A DNA stretch of 44,426 bases from Ignavibacteria bacterium. GTDB taxonomy: Bacteria; Bacteroidota; Ignavibacteria; Kapaibacteriales; UBA2268. Each line of letters opens with the position of its first letter. Position 1 is the stretch's first letter. Under the pieces are notes generated by a model that ran no database searches, was not told the origin of the DNA, and worked only from the letters and a program-made list of their open reading frames with translations. The translations under genes were made by a program, and so were the position numbers. The DNA is taken from positions 1 to 44,426 of the forward strand of contig JAERMQ010000049.1 of assembly GCA_016844745.1 (NCBI GenBank), read 5' to 3'. Shown here piece after piece: positions 24,655 to 33,275 of the stretch.

Positions 24655-25281
24655 TCAATAATCAATAGATGTAAGAATGGAATTGAAAATCGCATTGGTT
24701 TCTTCTTTTGTTGGTTGCGGCTTGCCTGTAAAGTTCATGGGTGTTAAGGCAAATTCATAATATTGATTGAGTTCCGATTTATATACAGCGATTTTAGTAG
24801 TCGAAGCGCCGCCGTTTGATGAGAATTCAAATATTGCAAAAGATTTCTGCCCGATTTGAATGGTTTGATAATTGCCTATCAGCTTGACAGCGCCGGCGGT
24901 TTTGCGTTCGTGACGAGCAAAGCTGATACGTGCTAATCCTAACAAACCTTCTTTTGTTACGATGTCGGTTATATTTTCATTCGATTTAATTAATGAAAAC
25001 ACAGCGCTCAAAGTATAATCCGGATTGACAGCAACAGCTATTACATCTGAAGATGAACGGTTTTCAACGTCAACAAAGAACCAATCCTTCGGGAGGAAGG
25101 CAATCATATCACCTTGCCTGGAGCGCACCAATTCATCGCTCATCGAGATTTTCGGTTTGGGGCTGACCATCGATGCAGATGGGGGAGTTTCCCTGGATTC
25201 CGGTCTTTTCACTATGAAGCAGCCAGTCAGGAAAATGACCGGAAGTAATAAAAATAATATTTTATTTCGGGATATTCTCAT
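24655..25281 (-). CDS. Hypothetical lipoprotein
   Basis: The start MRISRNKILFLLLPVIFLTG followed by Cys21 is a strong lipoprotein signal. The mature part begins with a Pro/Ser-rich linker (about residues 28-48), then a single domain of about 150 residues with SMSDELVRSRQGDMIAFLPK, FVDVENRSSSDVIAVAVNP and SFAIFEFSSNGGASTTKIAV. This looks like a mixed alpha/beta PsbP- or PpiC-like envelope domain, but I cannot assign it. It forms a likely two-gene unit with the small helical protein downstream. Confidence 0.7.
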   Translation of the reverse strand: MRISRNKILFLLLPVIFLTGCFIVKRPESRETPPSASMVSPKPKISMSDELVRSRQGDMIAFLPKDWFFVDVENRSSSDVIAVAVNPDYTLSAVFSLIKSNENITDIVTKEGLLGLARISFARHERKTAGAVKLIGNYQTIQIGQKSFAIFEFSSNGGASTTKIAVYKSELNQYYEFALTPMNFTGKPQPTKEETNAIFNSILTSIDY

Positions 25282-25378
25282 TAATTAAATTTTTTTTCAA
25301 GAATTTATGCTAAACTGTTCTTAACAGATACTTTATTCTGAAAAAACTAAATCAAATTGAGGCTGACTATTAAATTAG

Positions 25379-25462
25379 GAAGAATGTCATTCTGAGCGAA
25401 GTGAAGAATCCAGTAGTAACTTTGGGACTGGATTCTTCACTTCGTTCAGAATGACATTCTTC
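25379..25462. repeat. Palindromic repeat, compact GAAGAATGTCATTCTGAGCG copy
   Basis: The arms GAAGAATGTCATTCTGAGCG (25379 onward) and CGTTCAGAATGACATTCTTC (to 25462) form a hairpin of about 38 bp with CAGTAGTAACTTTGGGACTG near the apex. It is a compact 84-base copy, the same size as those at 27299 and 38752. It lies between the histidine kinase end and the lipoprotein start. Confidence 0.85.
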
Positions 25463-25533
25463 TAAGTTTTGGGTTTGCACAATCTAATTAGTTTGTTATT
25501 TTCAGCTTAAAGTTAATTATAAATTTTATTCAT

Positions 25534-27231
25534 TTACAATTCCATAGATGAATCAGATGGCTCATTGACGAAAGCATCGGTATTTAGAGGAATTGAGAAA
25601 CTAAATGTAGAACCTTTTCCCAAAGCACTTTTAACCCAAACTTTACCATTATGCGACTCTACCAATTTCTTTACTATCCATAGTCCCAAGCCTGTCGAAT
25701 GTTCACCTGCTGTTGGAGCAGCGCTTAAGCGGGCTCCCCTTTGGAAGGCTCTTTTGACGTCATCCTGTGAAAGACCTAATCCATTATCCTTAACATCGAC
25801 AATTATGACACCGTTTTCGAACTTGGAGGATAAAGCAACGATACCGCCATTCTGGGTAAATTTTATTGCATTGGATACAAGATTATCAAGCACATCCTCA
25901 ATTTTTTGAGGGTCCATATCGGATTTGGGTACGTTTTTGCCATAATTAGCCGAAAATTTGATATTTTTATTATCTGCAGCAACCTGATTGCGGTGATATA
26001 CGCTTCGGATTATCTCATTAACATTCAGGTTACTAAATTCTAAGTGCAGTTTATTTCCTTCCAAAGCAAGTATTCGCGAGACTTCCTGCGAGAGAGAAAC
26101 AATTCTCGATGTAGTTTCCACAATATCCGCAATAACTTCCTGCTGCTCAATTGCCGATAAATCATAAGAGCGAAGCAACTCGACGAGGCTCTTAATCAGG
26201 GATGCAGGATTTTTAATATCATGGATAATTATAGCGAAGAGTTCATCTTTCTGTTTTTGAAGCTCTTCTAATTCGGTTTTACTCGTCTGGATTCGATTGA
26301 CCTTTTCCTGCAATTCTTTATTTTGAGTACGCAGCTCTCCTGAACGAGCGTGCATGGCGTCAATTTGTCCGCGAAGTGCAGAGATTTCTGCTTTTAAGTT
26401 ACTATTCTCAACGACAAGTTTATCCATGTCGGGCTTTCCGGTTAGTTGATATTCTGCCATATTTGCACTCTGTTTATCGGTTTTACTTCCGTTTTTTTTG
26501 CTTTTTGATTTAATTACAAATTTAACTATAAAAAATACAATACCAAAAAGGGATATACCCCCGAAAACTGCACCGGCAATCATTAATAAATCATTTGTTT
26601 TCATGCCGCCTTTTGCAGTTTTATTTTTTTCAATTATTTCAAGGCTGTCTTTTATAGCTACGGCTTTCCTAAGGCTATCCAACTGCGATTGGAGGCGGGC
26701 TTCGTAATTATTCACACGGAACCTTACAAAAGCCGAAGTCGCTGTCCATTGCCCTTGTGGGTCGAAAGCCTGGATATATAATGAATAGTTCTGTTCGTCC
26801 AATCCCTTGTAGCTGCATACCGGTTGATGAAATACCCGGTTGGATGAATCCCTCTCGTTTTTCAGGATAAGCCGGAAGAGAAAATCGTTTCTTTCACCAC
26901 CTTTAACAAAGCAGGAAAAGATAAATGTAATAGAATCATTTGTGGCAATAATGATATTAGCCATTCTCTCTTTAGGTAATGATTTGCCATTTACCTGTAT
27001 CGATTCGATAATTGTTTCCCTGAGCATCGGATTTGGGTCGCGATTTTGTGAAATCGTAAAACCGAATATGCCAATAAAAATAAATCCGTATATAATAATT
27101 TTAAAGAGGAAATTTTTCAAAGTGAAAAGAAAACTCTTTTCCTTGTAAAGACTCTCAAATAAAACTTTATTTTTCCTTAATAATTTCAAATTTTGGCTTT
27201 CCTTCTCAATCCGGTTATTATTAACCTTCAA
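25534..27231 (-). CDS. Transmembrane sensor histidine kinase with Y_Y_Y-like periplasmic domain
   Basis: The protein has a first membrane helix (about residues 42-60), then a periplasmic domain (61-212) with YSLYIQAFDPQGQW typical of Y_Y_Y/Reg_prop-end domains. A second helix (213-240) and a long coiled coil (about 268-333) follow. The HisKA box has H337 in IIHDIKNPASL, and the ATPase domain carries DNLVSNAIKFT, VDVKDNGLGL and GLGLWIVKKLV. The first codon is TTG at 27231 with no ATG near it, so the exact start is uncertain. It is an orphan kinase; its partner could be either single-domain regulator upstream, at 18.1 or 23.8 kb. Confidence 0.9.
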   Translation of the reverse strand: MKVNNNRIEKESQNLKLLRKNKVLFESLYKEKSFLFTLKNFLFKIIIYGFIFIGIFGFTISQNRDPNPMLRETIIESIQVNGKSLPKERMANIIIATNDSITFIFSCFVKGGERNDFLFRLILKNERDSSNRVFHQPVCSYKGLDEQNYSLYIQAFDPQGQWTATSAFVRFRVNNYEARLQSQLDSLRKAVAIKDSLEIIEKNKTAKGGMKTNDLLMIAGAVFGGISLFGIVFFIVKFVIKSKSKKNGSKTDKQSANMAEYQLTGKPDMDKLVVENSNLKAEISALRGQIDAMHARSGELRTQNKELQEKVNRIQTSKTELEELQKQKDELFAIIIHDIKNPASLIKSLVELLRSYDLSAIEQQEVIADIVETTSRIVSLSQEVSRILALEGNKLHLEFSNLNVNEIIRSVYHRNQVAADNKNIKFSANYGKNVPKSDMDPQKIEDVLDNLVSNAIKFTQNGGIVALSSKFENGVIIVDVKDNGLGLSQDDVKRAFQRGARLSAAPTAGEHSTGLGLWIVKKLVESHNGKVWVKSALGKGSTFSFSIPLNTDAFVNEPSDSSMEL

Positions 27232-27298
27232 TTATTTTTAATTTTGTTTTATATCTTTTCGTTTCTATTTTTATGTTTGTGTAAAAACTATTTAAAAT

Positions 27299-27383
27299 AT
27301 AAGAATGTCATTCTGAACTTGTTTCAGAATCCATAAACCGTATGGGGAATGGATTCTGAAACAAGTTCAGAATGACATTCTTC
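27299..27383. repeat. Palindromic repeat, compact copy with GAACTTGTTTCAGAATCC arms
   Basis: AAGAATGTCATTCTGAACTT and AAGTTCAGAATGACATTCTT (27301-27320 and 27364-27383) are exact complements, and the stem continues with GTTTCAGAATCC/GGATTCTGAAAC. The shared ends place it in the main family, but the inner arm differs (CTTGTTTC for CGAAGTGAAG), marking a subfamily. It lies upstream of the histidine kinase gene. Confidence 0.85.
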
Positions 27384-27463
27384 TTGGCTTCCAAATCACA
27401 CAATATTTCGTAATAATGACATTTCAACTTTTTCAATTTTTCAAAAACATTCAATACCTGTAT

Positions 27464-28201
27464 CTACTCATTCTTAAAAGCCTCATTTCTTAATTTCTTT
27501 GCTTCGGTTCTGGGTTTGATTTTTCCTTTTTTCAGGATATTTTCCAGTGTAATCCGAACATCAAAGAAACTCTTCCATGGATAATGCGGGATTTTCTCTT
27601 TATTGCAGAAGGCAGCAAGCTCCTTCTTAGCAAACACGATATCGGAATATTTCACCCCGCAGCAGTCCGAATAACCGTCCCCGATATAGACGATTATCTC
27701 ACCTTCGGATGCGGTTTTCAAAATAGCATTTCTCTTGCATGAAGCAACCTTGCAATTGCAGCCTTCCGTTGCACCGGGGAAAACCGGCTCGGGGGGCTGA
27801 TTATCGCGGAAAATTAATTTATTGCATGAAAACTCGATAGCTTTGAATCCGTTTTCAGCAAATATAGGCTTAATATAAGCGTCGAATCCGTCGCTAATTA
27901 CTGTCAGCCTATAATTCCGCGCTTTGCAAAATCCGGCAAATTCTGCAAAAAAGGCATCGATTTCTGCATTTTTTGCCCATGCCTCAATTTCACTTTTTTT
28001 TAAACCGCTTCTTAAACTACTACAAAGTTTATGCCAATAATTTTTAATTTCTATCTCATCATTGCGAAGCATGGTATTCCAGGGTTCGAATTCCCCGAAT
28101 TCCTTGAAAATTTCATCTCCAATATCTTTGACTGTTATCGTTCCGTCGAAGTCGCTGTAAATTGCTAATTGTGGCTGTATCTTGCTTTCTTTCGCTTTCA
28201 T
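27464..28201 (-). CDS. HAD-superfamily phosphatase (MtnX/PSP-like, subfamily IB)
   Basis: Motif I is YSDFDGTITVKD (residues 14-25, nucleophile Asp and acid/base Asp), motif II is VISDGFD, and motif III/IV is YIGDGYSDCCGVKYSD. Lys is expected in the intervening region. The Cys-rich insert GCNCKVASCKRNA is common in MtnX-like members. Family members dephosphorylate small phosphoesters such as phosphoserine or the methionine-salvage intermediate. The frame opens five codons earlier at a TTG; the ATG at 28201 is chosen (245 residues) because the extra residues add nothing conserved. No methionine-salvage genes are nearby, so the substrate is open. Confidence 0.85.
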   Translation of the reverse strand: MKAKESKIQPQLAIYSDFDGTITVKDIGDEIFKEFGEFEPWNTMLRNDEIEIKNYWHKLCSSLRSGLKKSEIEAWAKNAEIDAFFAEFAGFCKARNYRLTVISDGFDAYIKPIFAENGFKAIEFSCNKLIFRDNQPPEPVFPGATEGCNCKVASCKRNAILKTASEGEIIVYIGDGYSDCCGVKYSDIVFAKKELAAFCNKEKIPHYPWKSFFDVRITLENILKKGKIKPRTEAKKLRNEAFKNE

Positions 28202-28302
28202 TTCTTTCAATTTCAAGTTAATTGCAAATCTAAATTACAAATTAATATTTTGTAAATTTGTAAAAAAATAAATATACTTATATTTTTAGTGAAAGACAGG
28301 AA

Positions 28303-29652
28303 ATGAAAAAAATGATGCAACCATTCCGCAAAAAGGCACTATACATTGCATTTGCTATTATGATTTTAATTTTTGGGCATAACAGTTTATTTGCCCAATT
28401 CATTCCAATCAGTTTTATGCTTGATTCTCTTGAAAACGGTTTGCAGATTATTTATTGTGTGGATAAGACAGCACCCGTCGTAGCAACTGTTTTGCATTAT
28501 AAAGTTGGTTCACGGGATGAGAAGCAGGATAAAAACGGGTATGCGCATTTCTTTGAGCATTTGATGTTCGAAGCTACGGATAATATTCCGCGTGCCTCGA
28601 TTCCTAAATACGCTCAGGAAGCCGGTGGGGAACTAAATGCCCATACTTCGTTCGATGAGACGGTATTTCAATTTCAATTACCTTCGAACCAAATCAAACT
28701 GGCTCTTTGGATAGAATCTCAAAGAATGAGGAAATTACACATTGATTCTATCGGCGTTGCCACTCAGAAAGGAGTCGTTTCCGAAGAGAAAAAGCAAGGT
28801 GTTGATAATGCTCCTTACGGTACTGCATGGGAGAAAATATTTCAAAATGCTTTCCCAGGCAGTTCATATTCATGGTTTATAACCGGTTCTTTGGAACATA
28901 TAGCCAAAGCGGAGATTAGTGATTTCAAAGAATTTTATGATAATTATTATCAACCGAATAATGCAGTACTGTGTATTTGTGGGGATTTCGACCCGGGCGA
29001 TGTTCGGAATTGGATAAGGGATTACTTCGGAATTTATCCACGAGGTAAGGAACCGTTAAGAAATCCATTCATCCTGCAACCGATGACAAAGGAATACAGG
29101 GAAAAAATTGAAGATGAGAAAGCTCAGCTTCCTGCTGTATTCATCGGGTACAGGGGGGTAAAAATTGGCGACCCTGATTATTATCCATTAACTCTTTTAA
29201 CACAGATTCTCGCAAAAGGTGAAAGTTCCCGCATGTATCAACGTCTTGTTGATGATGACCAAATTGCCGAGATGGTTAATGTGGAACCTTATGACCTGCA
29301 ATATTCCGGTTTAATGTTTTTAATTAGCATTGTTGCACCCGGCAAAGCGCCGGAGCTTGTCGAAAAAACTATGTATGCAGAAATTGACAGTCTGGTAAAA
29401 AACGGTATTTCCGATGAGGAATTACAAAAAGCGAAAAATTTAACAGAAGCTGATTTTATTGCCGATAAAAAGGGTGTATTGGATAAAGCCTTGACCCTGG
29501 CATTTCTCTTTGCTTATTATGGCAATGCCAACCTGATTAATACCGAAATAGAAATGTACAACAAAGTAACTAAAGAAGAAATTATAGCCGTAGCAAAAAA
29601 ATATCTTGCAACCGATAAGCGGGTTGTATTGACTTATATACCGAAACAATGA
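28303..29652 (+). CDS. M16 zinc peptidase, catalytic subunit
   Basis: The signal peptide (about residues 8-32, ending in LFAQ) indicates a periplasmic or outer-membrane location. The inverted zinc motif is AHFFEHLMFE: H82, E85 and H86, with the distal Glu in the VVSEEKKQG region. The rest shows the two-lobed M16 fold, including AVLCICGDFDPGD and YRGVKIGDPDYYPL. The length of 449 residues is that of a single M16 half. The next gene, 427 bases downstream, encodes a second M16 half without the zinc motif, so the two probably form a heterodimer of the type known for Sphingomonas and mitochondrial processing peptidases. Confidence 0.92.
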   Translation: MKKMMQPFRKKALYIAFAIMILIFGHNSLFAQFIPISFMLDSLENGLQIIYCVDKTAPVVATVLHYKVGSRDEKQDKNGYAHFFEHLMFEATDNIPRASIPKYAQEAGGELNAHTSFDETVFQFQLPSNQIKLALWIESQRMRKLHIDSIGVATQKGVVSEEKKQGVDNAPYGTAWEKIFQNAFPGSSYSWFITGSLEHIAKAEISDFKEFYDNYYQPNNAVLCICGDFDPGDVRNWIRDYFGIYPRGKEPLRNPFILQPMTKEYREKIEDEKAQLPAVFIGYRGVKIGDPDYYPLTLLTQILAKGESSRMYQRLVDDDQIAEMVNVEPYDLQYSGLMFLISIVAPGKAPELVEKTMYAEIDSLVKNGISDEELQKAKNLTEADFIADKKGVLDKALTLAFLFAYYGNANLINTEIEMYNKVTKEEIIAVAKKYLATDKRVVLTYIPKQ

Positions 29653-29691
29653 TTGAGTTGGCAAGTGAAAATTAGAGAACAATTGCTTACA

Positions 29692-29773
29692 AAGAGAAAC
29701 CCCCTAACCCCCTTTGAAAAAGGGGGAATTGATTGTCCCCACTTTTTCAAAGGGGGTTAGGGGGTTTCTCTTT
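29692..29773. repeat. CCCCCTAACCCCC-type palindrome between the M16 genes
   Basis: AGAGAAACCCCCTAACCCCC (29694 onward) mirrors GGGGGTTAGGGGGTTTCTCT (29752-29771), giving a stem of about 33 bp. It is the most complete of the three copies and sits 40 bases past the first M16 stop. It shares the 29653-30079 gap with the repeat at 29843-29980; no gene is visible there. Confidence 0.88.
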
Positions 29774-29842
29774 ATTGAAATTTTGGCATTTTTTTGAATC
29801 AAGAAAAATTTATCTCTAGTAAAATGTTTCAGAAACCACTCC

Positions 29843-29980
29843 CTAAGAGACTGTTGAAAAAGTAATTAAATGGAGAAATGTCATTCTGAACGAAGTGAAG
29901 AATCCAGAAGACCCATTGGAACTGGATTCTTCACTTCGTTCAGAATGACATTCATATTACTTATTCAACAGGCTACTAAA
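29843..29980. repeat. Palindromic repeat, second copy with CTAAGAGACTGTTGAA outer ends
   Basis: The outer arms CTAAGAGACTGTTGAAAAAG (29843-29862) and TATTCAACAGGCTACTAA (to 29979) enclose ATGTCATTCTGAACGAAGTG and CACTTCGTTCAGAATGACAT. It matches the element at 2319-2456 over its whole length of about 138 bases, including the GAATCCAGAAG and ACTGGATTC inner sections. Confidence 0.88.
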
Positions 29981-30079
29981 TAGCTAATGGATTCTGAAAT
30001 AAATTCAGAATGACAATTATCATAGATTATTTTTAAAGTTAAAGAAGAAATTAAAAAAATATATAAAAAGGAAAAAATC

Positions 30080-32161
30080 ATGAAGCGGTTTATCTATTTA
30101 TTCATTATCATAATATTTGCATATAACGGCTTGATTGCCCAGAATAAACTCGATGTTACAAAAAAGCCCGAACCGTTGAATGAAAAGACATTCTCATTTC
30201 CGGTATATACTCAAAAACAACTTTCGAATGGACTCAAGGTGTTCATAATAGAAGACCACGAGCAAGCAGTCGTTGGAATAAATATTTTAATTCCCGGTGG
30301 AAGTTCTACCGATGGCGCACAACCCGGCTTGGCAAATCTTTTAAATTCAATACTGACCAAAGGCGCTGCAAAACGCTCAGCATTGGATATTGCCGAAGAA
30401 TTGGATGGGGTTGGGGCATCAATATCAGCAACTGCTGACGGGGATTACTCCAATATTTATGCATCCACTCTTTTAAAGCATCTGCCGTTGGTTTTAGAAG
30501 TCCTAACCGATATATTGACCGAACCAACATTCCCGCAGGATGAATTGGAGAAATTGAAAGCCCAGGTATTAGCTCAATTACAATATGAAAAATCCGACCC
30601 GGGAACCATTGCTGCTATTCTTTCAAGGAAAGCGATTTACGGCGAGAATCATCCATACTCAAAAAAACCTAATGAAGCAAGCATTAATCCGATTCAGGTT
30701 CAGGACTTAAAAAATTATTACAGCAAATATTTTATCCCGAATAATTCTACAATAGCTATAATCGGAGATGTAAAACCCGAAGAGATAATTACTCAATTAG
30801 AGGAGACAATTGCCAAATGGAAGCCCGGTACAGCGCAGGTTATTCAAATTCCTCCTGCAAAATCGATGCCGCTTGGTGTATATTTTGTACAGCGTCCGGG
30901 TTCGGTTCAATCGACTGTAATTCTCACAACCCTGACCGTTCCCTACAAAGACCCTGATTTTGAAGCGATTAATATGGCTGCAAATATTATGGGAGTTGGC
31001 TTTGGTGGGCGCTTATTCAAAACCTTAAGGGAGAAGTATTCATTTACTTATACTCCTTATGGGTATCAGACTATGGCTCGATATGCTAACAGATTCGTTG
31101 CCGGTTCTGATGTACGCAGTTCTGCAACTGATTCAACTATTGTAATTGTTAAAGAATTAATGGACTCACTTACAAGAGTACCGGCAAGCAGTGAAGAGCT
31201 TAATCTCGTCAAACAATATGTTATTGGCAGTTATCAGATGCGATTCGAGCAATCGGAGTTCGTTGCCAATCTGATTCAGGAGGCGGATTTTTATGGTATT
31301 CCCCTCGAATTGGTTAAATCCTATCCGAAGCGCATATCGTTAATGAGTGAATTTGCAATTCAATCTGCAGCAGAGAAATATATGAACCCGAAAAACGCTT
31401 TTATCGTTGTTGTTGGTGCGCCTGAGGTTCGGGAAAAATTAGAAAAGTTCGGGAAAATCTATGATTATAACCTTGATTTGGAGCCGCTTTCGGGGGAAGG
31501 CGCTAAAATGGAAAAAGTCGCAATGACCCCTGAAGAATTGATTGCCAAATATATTGATGCTATTGGCGGACGTGAAAATGTAGAGCAAATAAAATCTTAT
31601 ATTTTCAAGGGGAATTTTACAGTTTCATTTTCGAGTTCATATCAACCGACGACCGGTACTTTTATTAATAAATGTAAAGCTCCGAATAAACTTTATACAT
31701 TATTAGACGGTAATAATTTCAAGCAGCAAAAGTATGTTGATGGAGTCAAAGGCATCATTGATATGGATAACCGGAAATTCTATATGTCGGGAAAGGAATT
31801 GCAAAGAGAGTTAGAGGATGATATTTTCCTTATTGAAACTCAATATAATAAATTATTCAAATGCGAAATATTGGGAAAAATCGGCAATGAAATCCTTATG
31901 AAGGTACTTACAAACACCGGTAAAGAAATGACCGCTTATTATGACAATGATTTCTTACTTACGAAAATCGAATATAACCAGGAGATGCAGGGTGGGACTG
32001 TCATGCCGATAACCAAATACTTATTCGAATATAAAAAGTATGAAGGTGTGAAATTCCCAACTGTTATTGAAGAGAAAGCGCCTGAACTGAGTTATAAATT
32101 TACCGGCAATTATGAACTGAATCCGGCACTTGACGATAAGGAATTTGAGGCAGGGAAGTAA
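30080..32161 (+). CDS. M16-family non-catalytic subunit with C-terminal LolA-like domain
   Basis: A signal peptide (residues 1-21, LIAQ) is followed by an M16 fold (about 35-470). At the place of HxxEH the sequence reads GLANLLNSILTKGAAKRSAL, so no zinc can bind. The family partner motif FGGRLFKTLREKYSFTYTPY (about residues 311-330) is present, as expected for substrate-binding M16 subunits. Residues about 490-693 form an extra beta-rich domain (YIDAIGGRENVEQIKSYIFK, KYEGVKFPTVIEEKAPELSY) resembling LolA/LolB-type lipoprotein-carrier or DUF4292 folds. GAAAAAG precedes the ATG. It presumably works with the catalytic M16 protein encoded upstream. Heptamer repeats begin 5 bases after the stop. 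Confidence 0.9.
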   Translation: MKRFIYLFIIIIFAYNGLIAQNKLDVTKKPEPLNEKTFSFPVYTQKQLSNGLKVFIIEDHEQAVVGINILIPGGSSTDGAQPGLANLLNSILTKGAAKRSALDIAEELDGVGASISATADGDYSNIYASTLLKHLPLVLEVLTDILTEPTFPQDELEKLKAQVLAQLQYEKSDPGTIAAILSRKAIYGENHPYSKKPNEASINPIQVQDLKNYYSKYFIPNNSTIAIIGDVKPEEIITQLEETIAKWKPGTAQVIQIPPAKSMPLGVYFVQRPGSVQSTVILTTLTVPYKDPDFEAINMAANIMGVGFGGRLFKTLREKYSFTYTPYGYQTMARYANRFVAGSDVRSSATDSTIVIVKELMDSLTRVPASSEELNLVKQYVIGSYQMRFEQSEFVANLIQEADFYGIPLELVKSYPKRISLMSEFAIQSAAEKYMNPKNAFIVVVGAPEVREKLEKFGKIYDYNLDLEPLSGEGAKMEKVAMTPEELIAKYIDAIGGRENVEQIKSYIFKGNFTVSFSSSYQPTTGTFINKCKAPNKLYTLLDGNNFKQQKYVDGVKGIIDMDNRKFYMSGKELQRELEDDIFLIETQYNKLFKCEILGKIGNEILMKVLTNTGKEMTAYYDNDFLLTKIEYNQEMQGGTVMPITKYLFEYKKYEGVKFPTVIEEKAPELSYKFTGNYELNPALDDKEFEAGK

Positions 32162-32165
32162 CTAT

Positions 32166-32268
32166 TAATGGTCAATGGTTAATGGTTAATGGTTAATGGT
32201 CAATGGTTAATGGTCAATGGTTAATGGTCAATGGTTAATGGTCAATGGTTAATGGTTAATGGTTAATG
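32166..32268. repeat. Heptamer tandem array (GGTTAAT/GGTCAAT), about 15 units
   Basis: Units GGTTAAT and GGTCAAT alternate irregularly for 103 bases, directly after the stop of the non-catalytic M16 gene. The unit and its orientation relative to the upstream gene are the same as in the array at 52-101. It is the longest simple repeat in the window. Confidence 0.93.
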
Positions 32269-32285
32269 TAACACGAAATTCCATT

Positions 32286-32321
32286 TCGTAATTCATAATT
32301 CGTAATTCGTAATTCGTAATT
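32286..32321. repeat. Short 9-base tandem repeat (TTCGTAATT), four units
   Basis: TTCGTAATT, TTCATAATT-like, then further TTCGTAATT units run in tandem just before the 3' end of the mlaD-like gene on the minus strand. With the heptamer array it fills the gap 32162-32325 entirely with simple repeats. Confidence 0.85.
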
Positions 32322-32325
32322 AAAT

Positions 32326-33273
32326 TTATGGTCTCGTTCCCAGCCTAATGTTAGTATTTATGCCGTATTGCTTGATTTGAGCTACGAGAGAATCTATAGC
32401 AGATAATGATGATTCAATGCGGGTAGAAAAGTTTAAATCAAATAAGATTTTCGATGCGAATCCTTGTCCGGTACGAATTGAATCTGCAATTTTGCCCGCA
32501 GTGCCAAGCATGGAATTTGCTCTTTCTGCGGCTGTATCGGCTTTGCGAATTATTGTCTTCAAATCAATCAGAGTAGTTTCGAAATCCGATAGGAGAGAGG
32601 TGATTTTAGGTGAATTATTTTCTATTGAAGTCCGAAGTTCGGTCGATAATTGTTTAATATTAGCAGCAGTCGTATTAATAGCTGAGCGGTTTTCCGAAAG
32701 CATGGAATTCAAACTCGAAAATGCCTTCTCTGCTTCACTGATTATTTTCTTTATGCTTTCAGCCGCATCTCCTCCTCTCAGGACTTGTGTTGTGGCAGCG
32801 GTTATGGTATCGAGCCTGCGGATAAGATTCTTCCCGTCGACGGCAACATCTCCGAAAATTACGATAAGCTCTGCCAAATCAGCCGGACATGTACCGGGTA
32901 TTTCGTTTTGTGGATTAAATTTCCCATCAATCGTACCGGGAGAAATCTCGATTTTCTTGCCACCGGTTATTTCGAGAATGGTCAATCTGGCGGAAACATC
33001 CTTTCTCAAATCGGAAATATCATCTAAAGCAGCCAGGACAAGTACGCCGCCCTGGTCATTCTTCACGGAAATCACCGAGCCACGTTTGACACCATTAACA
33101 ACAATAGGAGATGAAGGCTGCAATCCGGTCGTTTTCGGGAAGCGGAATTTTACTTCCTTAAGAGCTACCGATAAAGAATATCCGCGCCCCCAGGTAATGC
33201 CAAGAATGAAAATAATAAGGGATGCAATTGCAACAAAACCAACTTTAATTTCAAGGGAACGTTGAGTAGTCAT
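32326..33273 (-). CDS. MCE/MlaD-domain lipid transport protein
   Basis: One N-terminal membrane helix (about residues 10-27) anchors the protein in the inner membrane. A single MCE domain follows (about 38-120) with VKFRFPKTTGLQPSSPIVVN, VNGVKRGSV and ITGGKKIEISPG. The rest is a long helical region (about 150-290) that would form the tube or coiled coil seen in longer MCE proteins. MCE proteins are substrate-binding parts of lipid ABC transporters (MlaFEDB type). No MlaE or MlaF gene is nearby. It lies 2 bases after ssb on the same strand, an unusual pairing but a likely operon. Confidence 0.88.
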   Translation of the reverse strand: MTTQRSLEIKVGFVAIASLIIFILGITWGRGYSLSVALKEVKFRFPKTTGLQPSSPIVVNGVKRGSVISVKNDQGGVLVLAALDDISDLRKDVSARLTILEITGGKKIEISPGTIDGKFNPQNEIPGTCPADLAELIVIFGDVAVDGKNLIRRLDTITAATTQVLRGGDAAESIKKIISEAEKAFSSLNSMLSENRSAINTTAANIKQLSTELRTSIENNSPKITSLLSDFETTLIDLKTIIRKADTAAERANSMLGTAGKIADSIRTGQGFASKILFDLNFSTRIESSLSAIDSLVAQIKQYGINTNIRLGTRP

Positions 33274-33275
33274 AC

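Noticed and set aside
32166..32268. CRISPR array
   Set aside because: The units are only 7 bases long and directly adjacent, without spacers, so it is a simple tandem repeat.
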